Shown: positions 16,959-25,819, counted from the first letter of the stretch. The stretch: DNA of 64,000 bases from an uncultured Flavobacteriaceae bacterium (GCA_905181825.1 CAJIZJ010000010.1:16977-80976); one strand, 5' to 3'. The notes: generated by a model not told the origin, from the letters alone. Program-made: numbers and translations.

Positions 16959-18119
16959 TTAGTTATAAATCTTAGTGGTTTTTATAATTTCGTGAATATC
17001 AGAATCTATCACTTCTTTTTTGGTGTCTGCAAAATTTAAGAACTCCGCATAGACAACGTCCAATTCAAGTTTAGTAAGTTCATAGCCTACGTTTTTAGCT
17101 CTGTATGCTAAGGCTGCACGACCACTTCTTGCAGTAAGTACGATAGCCGACTCTGTAACGCCAACATCTTTCGGGTCGATTATTTCATAAGTTTCCCGAT
17201 TTTTAATCACTCCATCTTGATGAATTCCCGAGCTGTGCGCAAATGCATTTGCACCAACAATAGCTTTGTTGGGTTGGGTATAAATACCCATGTTTTCAGA
17301 AACTAATTGACTGATGCCATATAACATTGTCGTATTGATATTAGTGTCTAAATTTAGATAAGGATGCTGTTTCATGATCATAACAACTTCTTCCAAAGCA
17401 GTGTTTCCGGCACGTTCGCCAATGCCATTAACGGTACATTCTATTTGCCTAGCCCCGTTAATAATTCCTTCAATAGAATTAGCGGTTGCTAGACCTAAGT
17501 CGTTATGGCAATGACACGAAATGATAGCTTTATCTATTCCTTTTACGTTTTCCATTAAATATTTAATTTTAGCCCCATACTCGTGAGGTAGACAATAGCC
17601 AGTTGTGTCTGGAATATTTAATACGGTGGCTCCTGCCTTGATAACTGCTTCACAAACGCGAGCTAAATACTCGTTGTCAGTTCGGCCAGCATCTTCAGCA
17701 TAAAATTCTACATCTTCTACAAAAGATTTTGCGTAAGATACTGCTCTGACAGCACGCTCTATAATGGCCTCTTTATTAGACTTAAATTTATGTATTATAT
17801 GGGAGTCTGAAGTCCCAATACCTGTATGTATTCTAGGTTTTTTAGCGTATTTCAGCGCTTCAGCAGCAATTTTTATGTCATTTTCTACCGAACGAGTCAG
17901 TCCGCAAACCGTCGCATTTTTTACAATTTTTGAAATTTCTTCCACAGATTTGAAATCGCCTGGACTTGATACGGGAAATCCTGCTTCAATTACGTCAACA
18001 CCTAATAAGTCTAGCTGTTTTGCAATAATTATTTTTTGAGGTGTATTTAGCTTACAGCCAGGGACTTGCTCTCCATCGCGAAGCGTTGTGTCAAAAATTT
18101 GAATTTGTGTTTTAGACAT
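16959..18119 (-). CDS. leuA: 2-isopropylmalate synthase, short form without regulatory domain
   Basis: LeuA condenses 2-ketoisovalerate with acetyl-CoA, the first step of leucine synthesis. The DRE-TIM barrel is complete: [17 protein letters not shown] near the start, [17 protein letters not shown], and [13 protein letters not shown], with the [15 protein letters not shown] segment near 300. The protein stops at 386 residues, so the C-terminal leucine-sensing dimerisation domain of roughly 120-130 residues found in full-length LeuA is missing. This is probably a natural short form rather than a truncation, because the stop is followed cleanly by leuC. The 147 bases upstream show no attenuator or T-box that I can recognise. 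Confidence 0.93.
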   Translation of the reverse strand: MSKTQIQIFDTTLRDGEQVPGCKLNTPQKIIIAKQLDLLGVDVIEAGFPVSSPGDFKSVEEISKIVKNATVCGLTRSVENDIKIAAEALKYAKKPRIHTGIGTSDSHIIHKFKSNKEAIIERAVRAVSYAKSFVEDVEFYAEDAGRTDNEYLARVCEAVIKAGATVLNIPDTTGYCLPHEYGAKIKYLMENVKGIDKAIISCHCHNDLGLATANSIEGIINGARQIECTVNGIGERAGNTALEEVVMIMKQHPYLNLDTNINTTMLYGISQLVSENMGIYTQPNKAIVGANAFAHSSGIHQDGVIKNRETYEIIDPKDVGVTESAIVLTARSGRAALAYRAKNVGYELTKLELDVVYAEFLNFADTKKEVIDSDIHEIIKTTKIYN

Positions 18120-18266
18120 TTATCGGAATATATTTTTCTATTGTTATACGAATTTATATTTTGGTTCTTTTAAATGAAGGGTTCTCATATTTGCTTTACG
18201 ATGCATAACAACCCATTATTTCAATTAAGCACCTAATATACAACATAATATGTCAATATTTATACT

Positions 18267-19817
18267 ATGACTAGAGAGCAAAAAGATAATTTATTTGTGC
18301 TTATAAAGTCATTGTCCAAATCTGAAAAAAGACAATTTAAACTCTACGTGGGTCGTTTGGGGGTTAATGAGGATTCTAAATTTTTATTACTTTTCAATGT
18401 TTTACACAAACTAAAGGTATATGACGAAGCGTCAATTTTAAAAAATGGTTTCGTAAAGAAACTACAACTATCTAACTTAAAAGCACATTTATATAAGCAG
18501 ATATTAATTAGTTTAAGATTAAATCCCTCTCACCAAAATATTAGAATTCAGATTCGCGAACAATTAGATTTCGCTACGATTTTATATCATAAAGGTCTTT
18601 ATACTCAAAGTTTAAAAATTCTTGATAAAGCGAAGTCACTGGCCATTACCAATGAGGAAAAAAATATTGCTAACGAGATTATAGAACTTGAAAAAGTAAT
18701 TGAATCTCAGTACATTACTAGAAGTATCAGTACCAGAGCTGATGAGTTAACAATTCAAGCCAAAGAACTTAATAAACAAAACTTGTTAGCTAGCAAGCTG
18801 TCTAATTTATCCCTTCAATTATATGGTTTGTTTTTAAAAACCGGTTATGTAAAGCAGGCTTCTGAGCATGAAAAAGTAACTAAATATTTCAATGAACGAC
18901 TCCCTGATTACAAAATATCAGAATTAGGATTCAGAGAGAAATTGTGGCTTTACAAATCATACTTATGGTATAGTTTTTTGACTCAAGATTTTCTTGCCTG
19001 CTATAAATATTCAAAAAAATGGGTCGATTTATTTCACGAATATCCTTCTATGATTCGGCTTAATCCTGTTTTTTTTCTCAATGGAAATCAAAACCTTTTG
19101 GAAGCTTTATTTTTTATAAAGCGACATGATAAATTTAAGGATACACTTAATAACTTGATTAACATTAGAGGGCAAGACTGGTTCCCTAAAGATGATAATG
19201 TAGAAAGTCTATCCTTTTTATTTATCGGTTTAAATAAGTTTAATGCCCATTTTATGGAAGGTACTTTTAAGGAGGGGCTTCCATTAATCCCAGAGACACT
19301 AGAGGGTCTTCGCAAGCATAAAAGTCGTATCGATGAACATCATGTTATGGTGTTTTATTATAAAATTGCAAGTTTATATTTCGGGATCGGTGACTATCAT
19401 AAATGCATCGAGTTTTTAGCAAAAATAATCAGCAATAAATCATTGCAAATGCGTGAAGATCTTTTATGTTTTTCTAGAATCTTAAATTTAGTCGCGCATT
19501 ATGAAGCGGGATTAGACTACAACCTTGAGACGCTTATAAAGAGCACCTACAAGTTTTTGATAAAAATGGAAGATCTTCATTTGGTTCAAAAAGAGATGAT
19601 CAAGTTTTTGAAACGCTTAGGAGATATTTACCCTCAAGATATTAAAGCAGCGTTTAAGGAACTTCATGCTAAGCTAAAGGTGTTTGAAAATGATCCTTAT
19701 GAAAAACGAGCCTTCTTGTATTTAGATGTATTATCCTGGCTTGAGAGTAATATAGAAAATAAATCGGTAGAATACATAATTCGCCGAAAATATTTATCTT
19801 TAAATAAAATAAATTAA
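18267..19817 (+). CDS. Uncharacterised helical-repeat (TPR-like) protein
   Basis: The 516-residue protein has no signal peptide or membrane segment. It is rich in Leu, Lys and Tyr and appears entirely helical. It opens with MTREQKDNLFVLIKSLSKSEKRQFKLY, and paired-helix units such as LYHKGLYTQSLKILDKAKSLA (near 115), FYYKIASLYFGIGDYHKCIEFL and LVAHYEAGLDYN look like degenerate TPRs. I know proteins of this general look from Bacteroidota but not a function. It lies divergent from leuA and upstream of the SAM-riboswitch methionine operon, with its own 3' end; no regulator or enzyme motif is visible. Confidence 0.8.
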   Translation: MTREQKDNLFVLIKSLSKSEKRQFKLYVGRLGVNEDSKFLLLFNVLHKLKVYDEASILKNGFVKKLQLSNLKAHLYKQILISLRLNPSHQNIRIQIREQLDFATILYHKGLYTQSLKILDKAKSLAITNEEKNIANEIIELEKVIESQYITRSISTRADELTIQAKELNKQNLLASKLSNLSLQLYGLFLKTGYVKQASEHEKVTKYFNERLPDYKISELGFREKLWLYKSYLWYSFLTQDFLACYKYSKKWVDLFHEYPSMIRLNPVFFLNGNQNLLEALFFIKRHDKFKDTLNNLINIRGQDWFPKDDNVESLSFLFIGLNKFNAHFMEGTFKEGLPLIPETLEGLRKHKSRIDEHHVMVFYYKIASLYFGIGDYHKCIEFLAKIISNKSLQMREDLLCFSRILNLVAHYEAGLDYNLETLIKSTYKFLIKMEDLHLVQKEMIKFLKRLGDIYPQDIKAAFKELHAKLKVFENDPYEKRAFLYLDVLSWLESNIENKSVEYIIRRKYLSLNKIN

Positions 19818-19833
19818 AATATACCGAAAAATA

Positions 19834-19866
19834 TTTGGTTTATATCTTTTTATTATTGAATATTTG
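19834..19866 (+). promoter_or_regulatory. Promoter of the SAM-riboswitch/metY operon
   Basis: TTTG at 19834-19837, a 21-base spacer, then AATATTTG at 19859-19866 (7 of 8 to TAnnTTTG with TA changed to AA). The predicted transcript would start near 19873, just ahead of the riboswitch. Confidence 0.5.
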
Positions 19867-19894
19867 CATTCACAAAGTTCAATAACTTACTGAA

Positions 19895-20016
19895 ATGTTA
19901 TCAAGAAAGGCGGAGGGATAGACCCAACGAAGCCTTAGCAACCCTTTAATTTATTAAAGTAGGTGCTAAATTCTACTTGATTTTCGATTTAATAATTGGA
20001 AGTTAGATAGATAACT
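19895..20016 (+). promoter_or_regulatory. SAM-I (S-box) riboswitch
   Basis: The RNA shows the S-box core in order: GTTATCAAGAAAGG, CGGAGGGAT, ACCC, GAAGCC, then AGCAACCC, a P3 stem CTTTAA-TTTA-TTAAAG, and GTGCTAAATTCTAC. The P1 helix closes with GTTATC (19897-19902) against GATAAC (20010-20015). SAM-I riboswitches switch off methionine and sulfur genes when S-adenosylmethionine is plentiful, which fits the downstream metY-osmC-metX. Confidence 0.93.
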
Positions 20017-20088
20017 AACCCTATTTACAGATCTGTAAATATGATTTCTTTATAACATTTTTCTAATAAGTACACTTTTCAAAAAGTG
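20002..20088 (+). promoter_or_regulatory. Putative expression platform of the SAM riboswitch
   Basis: Three stems follow or overlap the aptamer. GTTAG (20002-20006) can pair with CTAAC (20015-20019) and would compete with the P1 3' strand. ATTTACA-GATC-TGTAAAT (20023-20040) is a perfect palindrome. CACTTTT-CA-AAAAGTG (20073-20088) lies 46 bases before metY. None has a strong U-tract, so control may not be by simple termination. The mechanism is inferred. Confidence 0.45.
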
Positions 20089-20134
20089 CATTTGACTTTT
20101 GGTTTAATTAGTATTAACTCAAAAAAATAGAAAA

Positions 20135-21433
20135 ATGAGTACTCAAAAATTCGCAACCCAAGCGTTGCATGCAGGACACAATGTTTCAGAAAATGGAGGG
20201 ACACGAGCCGTGCCAATTTATCAATCGACAGCTTATGTCTTTAACAGTTCTGACCATGCGGCTAATTTATTCGCTTTGGCCGAACCAGGAAATATTTATA
20301 CCCGTATAAATAATCCTACAAATGATGTTTTGGAGCAGCGACTAGCTGCTTTGGAAGGCGGTATTGCAGCGGTCGTAACCGCTTCAGGAACAGCTGCAAT
20401 TGCAACGAGTTTATTAACCTTATTAAAAGCGGGTGATCATATTGTTGCCTCAAGCAGTTTGTATGGAGGAACTTATAACTTACTAAGTGTAACACTTCCA
20501 AGACATGGAATTACAACTACATTTGTAGATCCATCCAATCCCGAGAACTTTCAAAAAGCAGCCCAAGAAAATACCAGAGCCTTTTTTATTGAATCTCTTG
20601 GAAATCCAAAACTAGATGTTTTGGATATCGAAGCAATTTCTAAAGTTTCCAAAGCTTATAAGGTGCCATTAATTGTAGATAATACAGTTGCAACCCCTTA
20701 CTTATTAAACCCTATTGCATACGGCGCTAATATTGTTATTCAGTCCCTTACAAAATATATTAACGGAAATGGAACCGCTCTTGGTGGTGCTATTATTGAT
20801 GCCGGTACTTTTGATTGGGGTAGTGGGAAATTTCCAGAATTTACAGAGCCTTCAGCAGGCTATCACGGGTTAATTTATAACGAAGTTATTGGCGCTGCTT
20901 CCTTTATTGCTAAAGTTAGAATAGAAGGTCTTAGAGATTATGGTGCTGCATTAAGCCCATTTAACGCGTTTCAAATTATTCAAGGCTTAGAAACCTTAGA
21001 AGTAAGGATTCAGAAGCACAGTGAAAATGCATTGGAGCTGGCACAGTGGTTGCAAAAGCAAGCCGATGTGGAGTGGGTTAATTATCCAGGTTTAGACTCG
21101 AGTCCTTACAAAGCACTTGCCGATAAGTATTTACCTAAAGGACAAAGTGGAATCGTAACATTTGGTGTAAAGGGCGGCTTTGAAGCAGCCAAAACAATTG
21201 CAGATACCACAAAGTTATTTTCGTTACTCGCTAATATTGGAGACACCAAGTCTTTGATCATACACCCAGCAAGTACAACACACCAACAGCTAAGTGACGC
21301 TTCGCAAGAGGCAACAGGAGTTACCAAAGACTTAATTCGTTTGTCTGTTGGAATAGAAAATATTGAAGACTTAAAATCTGATCTTATTGAGGCTTTCAAA
21401 GAAGTGAGTGAACTTGCATTACAAACAAATTAA
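20135..21433 (+). CDS. metY: O-acetylhomoserine sulfhydrylase (aminocarboxypropyltransferase)
   Basis: The 432-residue PLP enzyme of the Cys/Met metabolism family makes homocysteine from O-acetylhomoserine and sulfide. Marks are the N-terminal FATQALHAGH, VPIYQSTAYVF, YTRINNPTNDVLEQRLAALEGG, SSLYGGTYNLL, the PLP-lysine loop SLTKYINGNGTALGG, and the C-terminal HPASTTHQQL. The length near 430 and the internal long loop fit MetY rather than the shorter MetB/MetC. It is the first gene under the SAM-I riboswitch. Confidence 0.95.
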   Translation: MSTQKFATQALHAGHNVSENGGTRAVPIYQSTAYVFNSSDHAANLFALAEPGNIYTRINNPTNDVLEQRLAALEGGIAAVVTASGTAAIATSLLTLLKAGDHIVASSSLYGGTYNLLSVTLPRHGITTTFVDPSNPENFQKAAQENTRAFFIESLGNPKLDVLDIEAISKVSKAYKVPLIVDNTVATPYLLNPIAYGANIVIQSLTKYINGNGTALGGAIIDAGTFDWGSGKFPEFTEPSAGYHGLIYNEVIGAASFIAKVRIEGLRDYGAALSPFNAFQIIQGLETLEVRIQKHSENALELAQWLQKQADVEWVNYPGLDSSPYKALADKYLPKGQSGIVTFGVKGGFEAAKTIADTTKLFSLLANIGDTKSLIIHPASTTHQQLSDASQEATGVTKDLIRLSVGIENIEDLKSDLIEAFKEVSELALQTN

Positions 21434-21438
21434 GATTG

Positions 21439-21885
21439 ATGAGCAATTTAAGATTTACTGTGAATGGCGAAAGTAATTCGACCACACAATTTGTTGCCAA
21501 CGCACGACACTTTAAATTAGTTGTCGATGAACCAGAGGACTTTGGAGGCACTGATGCAGCTGCGAATCCTGTTGAGTATATTTTAGCCGGCTTAGCTGGC
21601 TGTATAAATGTGGTAGGTCACTTGGTTGCTAAGGAATTAGGGTTTGTAATATCCAAACTCAACATTAATGTTTCTGGTGAAATCAATCCTGATAGATTAT
21701 TAGGGATTTCTATTCATGAAAGAGCAGGGTTTCAATCCATTCAAATTAACCTTAATCCAGAAACGGATGCCGATATTGTGACCTTATCTAAGTGGTTAAA
21801 AATTGTGGAGAATAGATGCCCTGTTAAAGATAATTTTAGAAATGAAACACCTGTTAGATTATCCGTTGAGAAAGTTTATAGATAA
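21439..21885 (+). CDS. OsmC-family protein in the methionine operon
   Basis: I start it at the ATG at 21439, one codon after a possible TTG. The 148-residue protein has the OsmC/Ohr layout with both peroxidatic cysteines: Cys55 in LAGLAGCINVVG and Cys127 in VENRCPVKDN. OsmC proteins reduce organic hydroperoxides through a Cys pair. It begins 5 bases after metY and precedes metX, so it is under the SAM riboswitch. That suggests a role linked to sulfur or sulfide handling, but this is inference. Confidence 0.88.
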   Translation: MSNLRFTVNGESNSTTQFVANARHFKLVVDEPEDFGGTDAAANPVEYILAGLAGCINVVGHLVAKELGFVISKLNINVSGEINPDRLLGISIHERAGFQSIQINLNPETDADIVTLSKWLKIVENRCPVKDNFRNETPVRLSVEKVYR

Positions 21886-21903
21886 TATAAAAACAAATTA
21901 AAA

Positions 21904-22893
21904 GTGTCAGTACTACAGTATTTTAATATTCCTAATTATACCACTAAAACTGGTAAGACTTCTTCTTTAAAGATGTCTTATCAGCTTTTTGGTAAACCAC
22001 TGTATGAAGCCCCTATAGTTTTGATTAATCATGCATTAACGGGCAATTCTAATGTAACAGGTGAAAGTGGTTGGTGGACGCCAATTGTGGGGCCTGGTAA
22101 AGTCGTTGACACCAATTTATACACCGTGTTAGCTTTTAATATCCCAGGTAATGGACAGGACCAAAACCCGTCTAACCTCATTGAAAACTATAAAGATTTT
22201 ACGGCGGGTGATATTGCTCAAATTTTTGCATTAGCCTTAGAGGACTTAAAAATAACTCAGCTTTTTGCAGTTATTGGCGGATCTGTTGGGGGTGGACTGT
22301 CTTGGGAACTCGCGGCTTTAAAGCCCGATCTTATTGAGCATCTTATTCCGATTGCTTCCGATTGGAAATCAACCGATTGGTTGTTAGCCAATTGTCATAT
22401 TCAAGATCGAATTCTAAACAATTCCTCGGAGCCTTTGGCAGATGCACGCATGCATGCGATGTCGCTCTATCGAACCCCTGAGTCTTTAAAAAGTAAATTT
22501 GATAGAACGCTTCAGGACGGAGAGGCTATTTTTGCAGTTGAAAGTTGGTTAAACTACCATGGTAATATATTAAATGAGCGTTTTCAGCTTGCTGCATATA
22601 AAATGATGAATCAAGTGCTACGCACTATTGATATCACTCACGGAAAAGAAGAGTTTATAAAAGTAGCTTCAAAAATTAAATCTAATATCCATATTGTTAC
22701 GATTAATTCAGACTTATTTTTTAAACCCGAAGAAAACTGGGAAACTTATGTAGATTTAAAAACACATAAAGAGAATATCACGATTTCAGAAATTCAGTCC
22801 ATTCATGGGCATGATGCATTTTTGATTGAATTTGCTCAACTGGAAGTAATTTTGGAAGGTGTTTTTAGAATTGTATCTAAGTCACACATGTAA
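21904..22893 (+). CDS. metX: Homoserine O-acetyltransferase-like alpha/beta hydrolase
   Basis: It begins with GTG at 21904 and has 329 residues, shorter than standard MetX (about 350-380). The alpha/beta-hydrolase triad can be placed at Ser127 (GGSVGGG), Asp270 (NSDLFF) and His303 (GHDAFLIE); INHALTGNS is the oxyanion region, as in MetX. MetX makes O-acetylhomoserine, the substrate of the MetY enzyme encoded in the same operon, so the context supports the activity. The GGSVGGG nucleophile turn differs slightly from the usual G-x-S-M-G-G, so specificity is not certain. Confidence 0.85.
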   Translation: MSVLQYFNIPNYTTKTGKTSSLKMSYQLFGKPLYEAPIVLINHALTGNSNVTGESGWWTPIVGPGKVVDTNLYTVLAFNIPGNGQDQNPSNLIENYKDFTAGDIAQIFALALEDLKITQLFAVIGGSVGGGLSWELAALKPDLIEHLIPIASDWKSTDWLLANCHIQDRILNNSSEPLADARMHAMSLYRTPESLKSKFDRTLQDGEAIFAVESWLNYHGNILNERFQLAAYKMMNQVLRTIDITHGKEEFIKVASKIKSNIHIVTINSDLFFKPEENWETYVDLKTHKENITISEIQSIHGHDAFLIEFAQLEVILEGVFRIVSKSHM

Positions 22894-22913
22894 TTTTAAT
22901 TACTAGCAAAAAC

Positions 22914-22949
22914 AAAAAAAGCCTGTGAAATTCATTTCACAGGCTTTTT
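22914..22949. terminator. Bidirectional terminator between metX and the T9SS gene
   Basis: A perfect 10-bp stem GCCTGTGAAA/TTTCACAGGC has a TTCA loop (22921-22944), with seven As before and Ts after. It serves the convergent genes on both sides. A close copy lies at 24352-24388. Confidence 0.9.
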
Positions 22950-23079
22950 AATAGTGTATTAAAAAAGTACTTATTCCTTAATAATCTTCACTGTTTTACT
23001 TTTATTATCAGCGTTGATTTTTATTAAATACATTCCGGGATTTAAAGCGCTAAGATCTAATCTATTGTTGTTCATTAAA
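22935..23079 (-). repeat. Near-identical repeat, copy 1 (terminator arm plus T9SS C-terminal codons)
   Basis: About 145 bases match 24374-24518 with three substitutions that I can see. The block covers the right arm of the terminator, the spacer and the last ~36 codons of the T9SS type A sorting domain. Further upstream the two genes remain related but diverge. Confidence 0.85.
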
Positions 23080-24095
23080 TCTTCACTAGACTTCAACACT
23101 AGTTGTCCTAATTGGTTGTATACTTCAACACTGTCAAATCCTTCTGGACTGTTAATAGTGACCACATCCTTTACAGGGTTTGGACTAAGTACTATAGCGC
23201 TAAGTTGAATATCTTTAACAGATAATATATTAGCACTTGTTGTAAATGACCAAACTGGGCAATTTACTGCAGAGCCGCCAGCGTTTTCAGGAACAACCTG
23301 CCAGTAGTAAGTTGTTTCTGTAGTCATGCCATAAATTGAAAATCCATCATTTGCTGTAGTTGTAGTATTTACACTGGTCATATCAGCGGTAGCACCAAAG
23401 TTAAAAGCATAAGCTACTGGAGCATCACCAGTTGAACCTGGAGACCAAGTAAAAGTGTATTTTTGGTCTGTTGCATCAATTACATCATCACCATTCATGT
23501 CAGAGTCCATAGTTAAGTCTACTGTAGCTCCGTCTTCTGGATTTGGTGTTGTAGCAGGTACTGGAGCAGTTGCATTCATATTAACTAATGCTAAATCATA
23601 TAAGTATAATCTGTCACCATCGTCATTACTCCATACAAAAGCAATGTATATACTAGAACCTTCGTATGTACTTAGATCTGCACTGAGAATTGCGCTTGGG
23701 CTAATATCGACTTCACTAAAGGAAGCTACTTCAGAAAATCCAGAGTTCTGGTCAGTCGTTGAAACCTGTACTGATAAGTTGGAACTGTAATTAAAATCAG
23801 GATATTGGTCTTGTACTCCAAAAGTTAACCCTGAGGTGGTATTAGTGATTTCTAATAGAGGCGAGACCAGCCAGTCTTCACATTGCTGTCCTGAAGTTCC
23901 AGAAGCCTCCCATGTTATATACATAAAACTATTTGCACCATCATCAACCCAGGTCCATGATTGTTCAGCTCCTTCCCCGTTGGATCCAGCATACTGAATC
24001 CACCCATTATCTAAGGGGCTGGTTGACCAATCAAATTGAGCATGGCTAGTAAAGCCGACTAACATAATTGTTAATAATAAAGTAATTTTTTTCAT
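22971..24095 (-). CDS. Secreted T9SS type A protein with choice-of-anchor J-like domain
   Basis: The 374-residue protein has a signal peptide ending SHAQ (residue 20). The N-terminal domain (about 21-170) has the choice-of-anchor J / cleaved-adhesin look (WEASGTSGQQCEDWLVSPLLE, YIAFVWSNDDGDRLYLYDLALV). A fibronectin III-like segment (about 180-285) follows, then the T9SS type A sorting domain (about 290-374) with LSPNPVKDVVTI, VEVYNQLGQLV, LDLSALNPGMYLIKI and a basic KSKTVKIIKE end. It is probably exported by the Gld/T9SS machine encoded elsewhere in the window. It is tandem with a related gene downstream in coordinate; no partner suggests a ligand. Confidence 0.88.
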   Translation of the reverse strand: MKKITLLLTIMLVGFTSHAQFDWSTSPLDNGWIQYAGSNGEGAEQSWTWVDDGANSFMYITWEASGTSGQQCEDWLVSPLLEITNTTSGLTFGVQDQYPDFNYSSNLSVQVSTTDQNSGFSEVASFSEVDISPSAILSADLSTYEGSSIYIAFVWSNDDGDRLYLYDLALVNMNATAPVPATTPNPEDGATVDLTMDSDMNGDDVIDATDQKYTFTWSPGSTGDAPVAYAFNFGATADMTSVNTTTTANDGFSIYGMTTETTYYWQVVPENAGGSAVNCPVWSFTTSANILSVKDIQLSAIVLSPNPVKDVVTINSPEGFDSVEVYNQLGQLVLKSSEDLMNNNRLDLSALNPGMYLIKINADNKSKTVKIIKE

Positions 24096-24409
24096 TGAGT
24101 AGGTTTTTAAAGTTCGTTAATAAAAGTATAAAATTTTATTTAATTAAATGTTTTTTTTACATAAAATCCTCATAACCAGATTTATGTGATCGTTTAATTG
24201 AATTTTAATATATTTATTTATTTTAATTATCAAATTTTATCTAACTAATATTTTTACTTAAGTATCGAAACCCTAAGAAACTATGGACTTTATTTCACAT
24301 ATTTAATTTTGAAAACTCAACAAAGTGCTCTTTTTAAAACTTATACAAAATAAAAAAAAGCCTATGAAATGAATTTCACAGGCTTTTTAATAGTGTATTA
24401 AAAAAGTAC
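24096..24409. other. 314-base non-coding spacer between twin T9SS genes
   Basis: This AT-rich stretch holds the terminator of the 24410-25603 gene at its right end and presumably the promoter of the 22971-24095 gene at its left. I find no open frame and no clear -7 element on the minus strand. Confidence 0.6.
24352..24388 (-). terminator. Terminator of the second T9SS gene
   Basis: The 11-bp stem GCCTATGAAAT/ATTTCACAGGC (one A-C mismatch, 24360-24383) is followed on the minus strand by eight Ts. It is a diverged copy of the 22914-22949 terminator. Confidence 0.8.
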
Positions 24410-24518
24410 TTATTCCTTAATAATCTTCACTGTTTTACTTTTATTATCAGCGTTGATTTGTATTAAATACATTCCTGGATTTAAAGCGCTAAGATCTAAT
24501 CTATTATTGTTCATTAAA
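24374..24518 (-). repeat. Near-identical repeat, copy 2
   Basis: This is the partner of 22935-23079 at an offset of 1439 bases, with three visible substitutions. It covers the terminator arm and the last codons of the T9SS sorting domain. Confidence 0.85.
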
Positions 24519-25603
24519 CTTGAATTAGATTCTATTACTAATTGACCTAATTGGTTGTATACTTCAACTGAGTCAAATCCTACAGGGCTGTTAATTGTAA
24601 TCACATCCTTTACAGGGTTAGGTGAGACGCTTAAAGCTTCAATTGTAAAGCCATCTACTCCTAAAGGATCAGCTGCACCTGTTGTGAAGCTGTAAACTGC
24701 AGATTCTGTACTACCAGCAACATTAACACTAGCAACTTTCCAGTAATAGGTTGTATTTGGCTGCCAACCGGCATCAACTGTAGCTCCATAGGTTACACCA
24801 GCTCCGCCATCAACGGTGCCATCAAGCCCAGTTACTGGATTTGTAACCGCATCTGCAGTTGCCCCAAAATACCAGTCATAAGTAGTAGCAGGATCTCCCG
24901 TAGTGGCTGCATCCCATGAAAACATAATCATTTTAGATCCAGCAGTTGATAGTAAAATTTCTACATCCGTAGCTGTGTCAGCAGGGGCCATATTAATACA
25001 TACGTCTGGGGCACTGCCTTCAGGTTGTTGAACAACAATGTTATCAAATGACCATCCCCAAGAGAAGTCACCAGTCCATCTTAATTTTATATGAGCAGCA
25101 GGAGATCCAGCAATATTTGAAGAAATATCATAAAGCATTGTGCCAAATGCATAGTCATTAGCTGTACCAGTACCTGTTATGGTGTCAATCACTTCCCAAG
25201 TAGTTCCTCCATCAGCAGAGACTTCTACTGTAATTACTTCACCATAACCACCTCTCATAAATGAATCGAAAGATAGCTTTATAGTGCTCATAGAACTAAG
25301 GTCCATAGCAGGAGATATTAATGAGATGTCTTCAGCCCCATTTGCTCCATTTACATCACTATTAATTTCTGCATAATTACCACTCATTGCAATGCCTAAG
25401 CCAGTGTATAGGTATTGGTTAGCAGGACCAAATCCAATAGCATCTCCTGTATTGTTAATCGTAAATATTTCGGTGGGGTCAGATCCCGCATTAGTATTAG
25501 ACCATGTGGTCGGAATTCCCGCTTCAAAATCCTCACTTAAGACGATTTGAGCGTTAGTAATAAAAGTAACCATTAATATGGCTAACAAAGTAATTTTTTT
25601 CAT
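24410..25603 (-). CDS. Secreted T9SS type A protein with MAM/jelly-roll-like and FnIII-like domains
   Basis: The 397-residue protein has a signal peptide ending TNAQ. Residues ~20-190 resemble a cleaved-adhesin or MAM-like jelly roll (LSEDFEAGIPTTWSNTNAG, LISPAMDLSSMSTIKLSFD, WGWSFDNIVVQ). A FnIII-like unit (about 205-310, WQPNTTYYWKVASVNVAG) follows, then a T9SS type A sorting domain of about 80 residues (VSPNPVKDVITI to KTVKIIKE). The last ~70 residues nearly equal those of the neighbouring gene, while the N-terminal domains differ. It is probably a surface adhesin or secreted binding protein. Confidence 0.88.
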   Translation of the reverse strand: MKKITLLAILMVTFITNAQIVLSEDFEAGIPTTWSNTNAGSDPTEIFTINNTGDAIGFGPANQYLYTGLGIAMSGNYAEINSDVNGANGAEDISLISPAMDLSSMSTIKLSFDSFMRGGYGEVITVEVSADGGTTWEVIDTITGTGTANDYAFGTMLYDISSNIAGSPAAHIKLRWTGDFSWGWSFDNIVVQQPEGSAPDVCINMAPADTATDVEILLSTAGSKMIMFSWDAATTGDPATTYDWYFGATADAVTNPVTGLDGTVDGGAGVTYGATVDAGWQPNTTYYWKVASVNVAGSTESAVYSFTTGAADPLGVDGFTIEALSVSPNPVKDVITINSPVGFDSVEVYNQLGQLVIESNSSLMNNNRLDLSALNPGMYLIQINADNKSKTVKIIKE

Positions 25604-25819
25604 TTGTATTTGTTTAAAGATTATTCAATAAAGGTAAACATTTTTTTATTGGGCGTCAAATAATTAAATGATTAAGACGTTGTTTTTGAAGGATGTATAT
25701 GTAAAATATTGAATTATAGAACAATTAACCTATCATTGGCATAATATTGTGGATTTAGTTATTTAGACTTAAGATTGTTTTTTTAACTAAACCATAAGAA
25801 GCAACAATTATAATATGTT

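Noticed and set aside
18120..18266. A T-box, leader peptide or attenuator before leuA.
   Set aside because: No Leu-codon run, T-box TGGNACC-like bulge or terminator/antiterminator pair is visible in the 147 bases.
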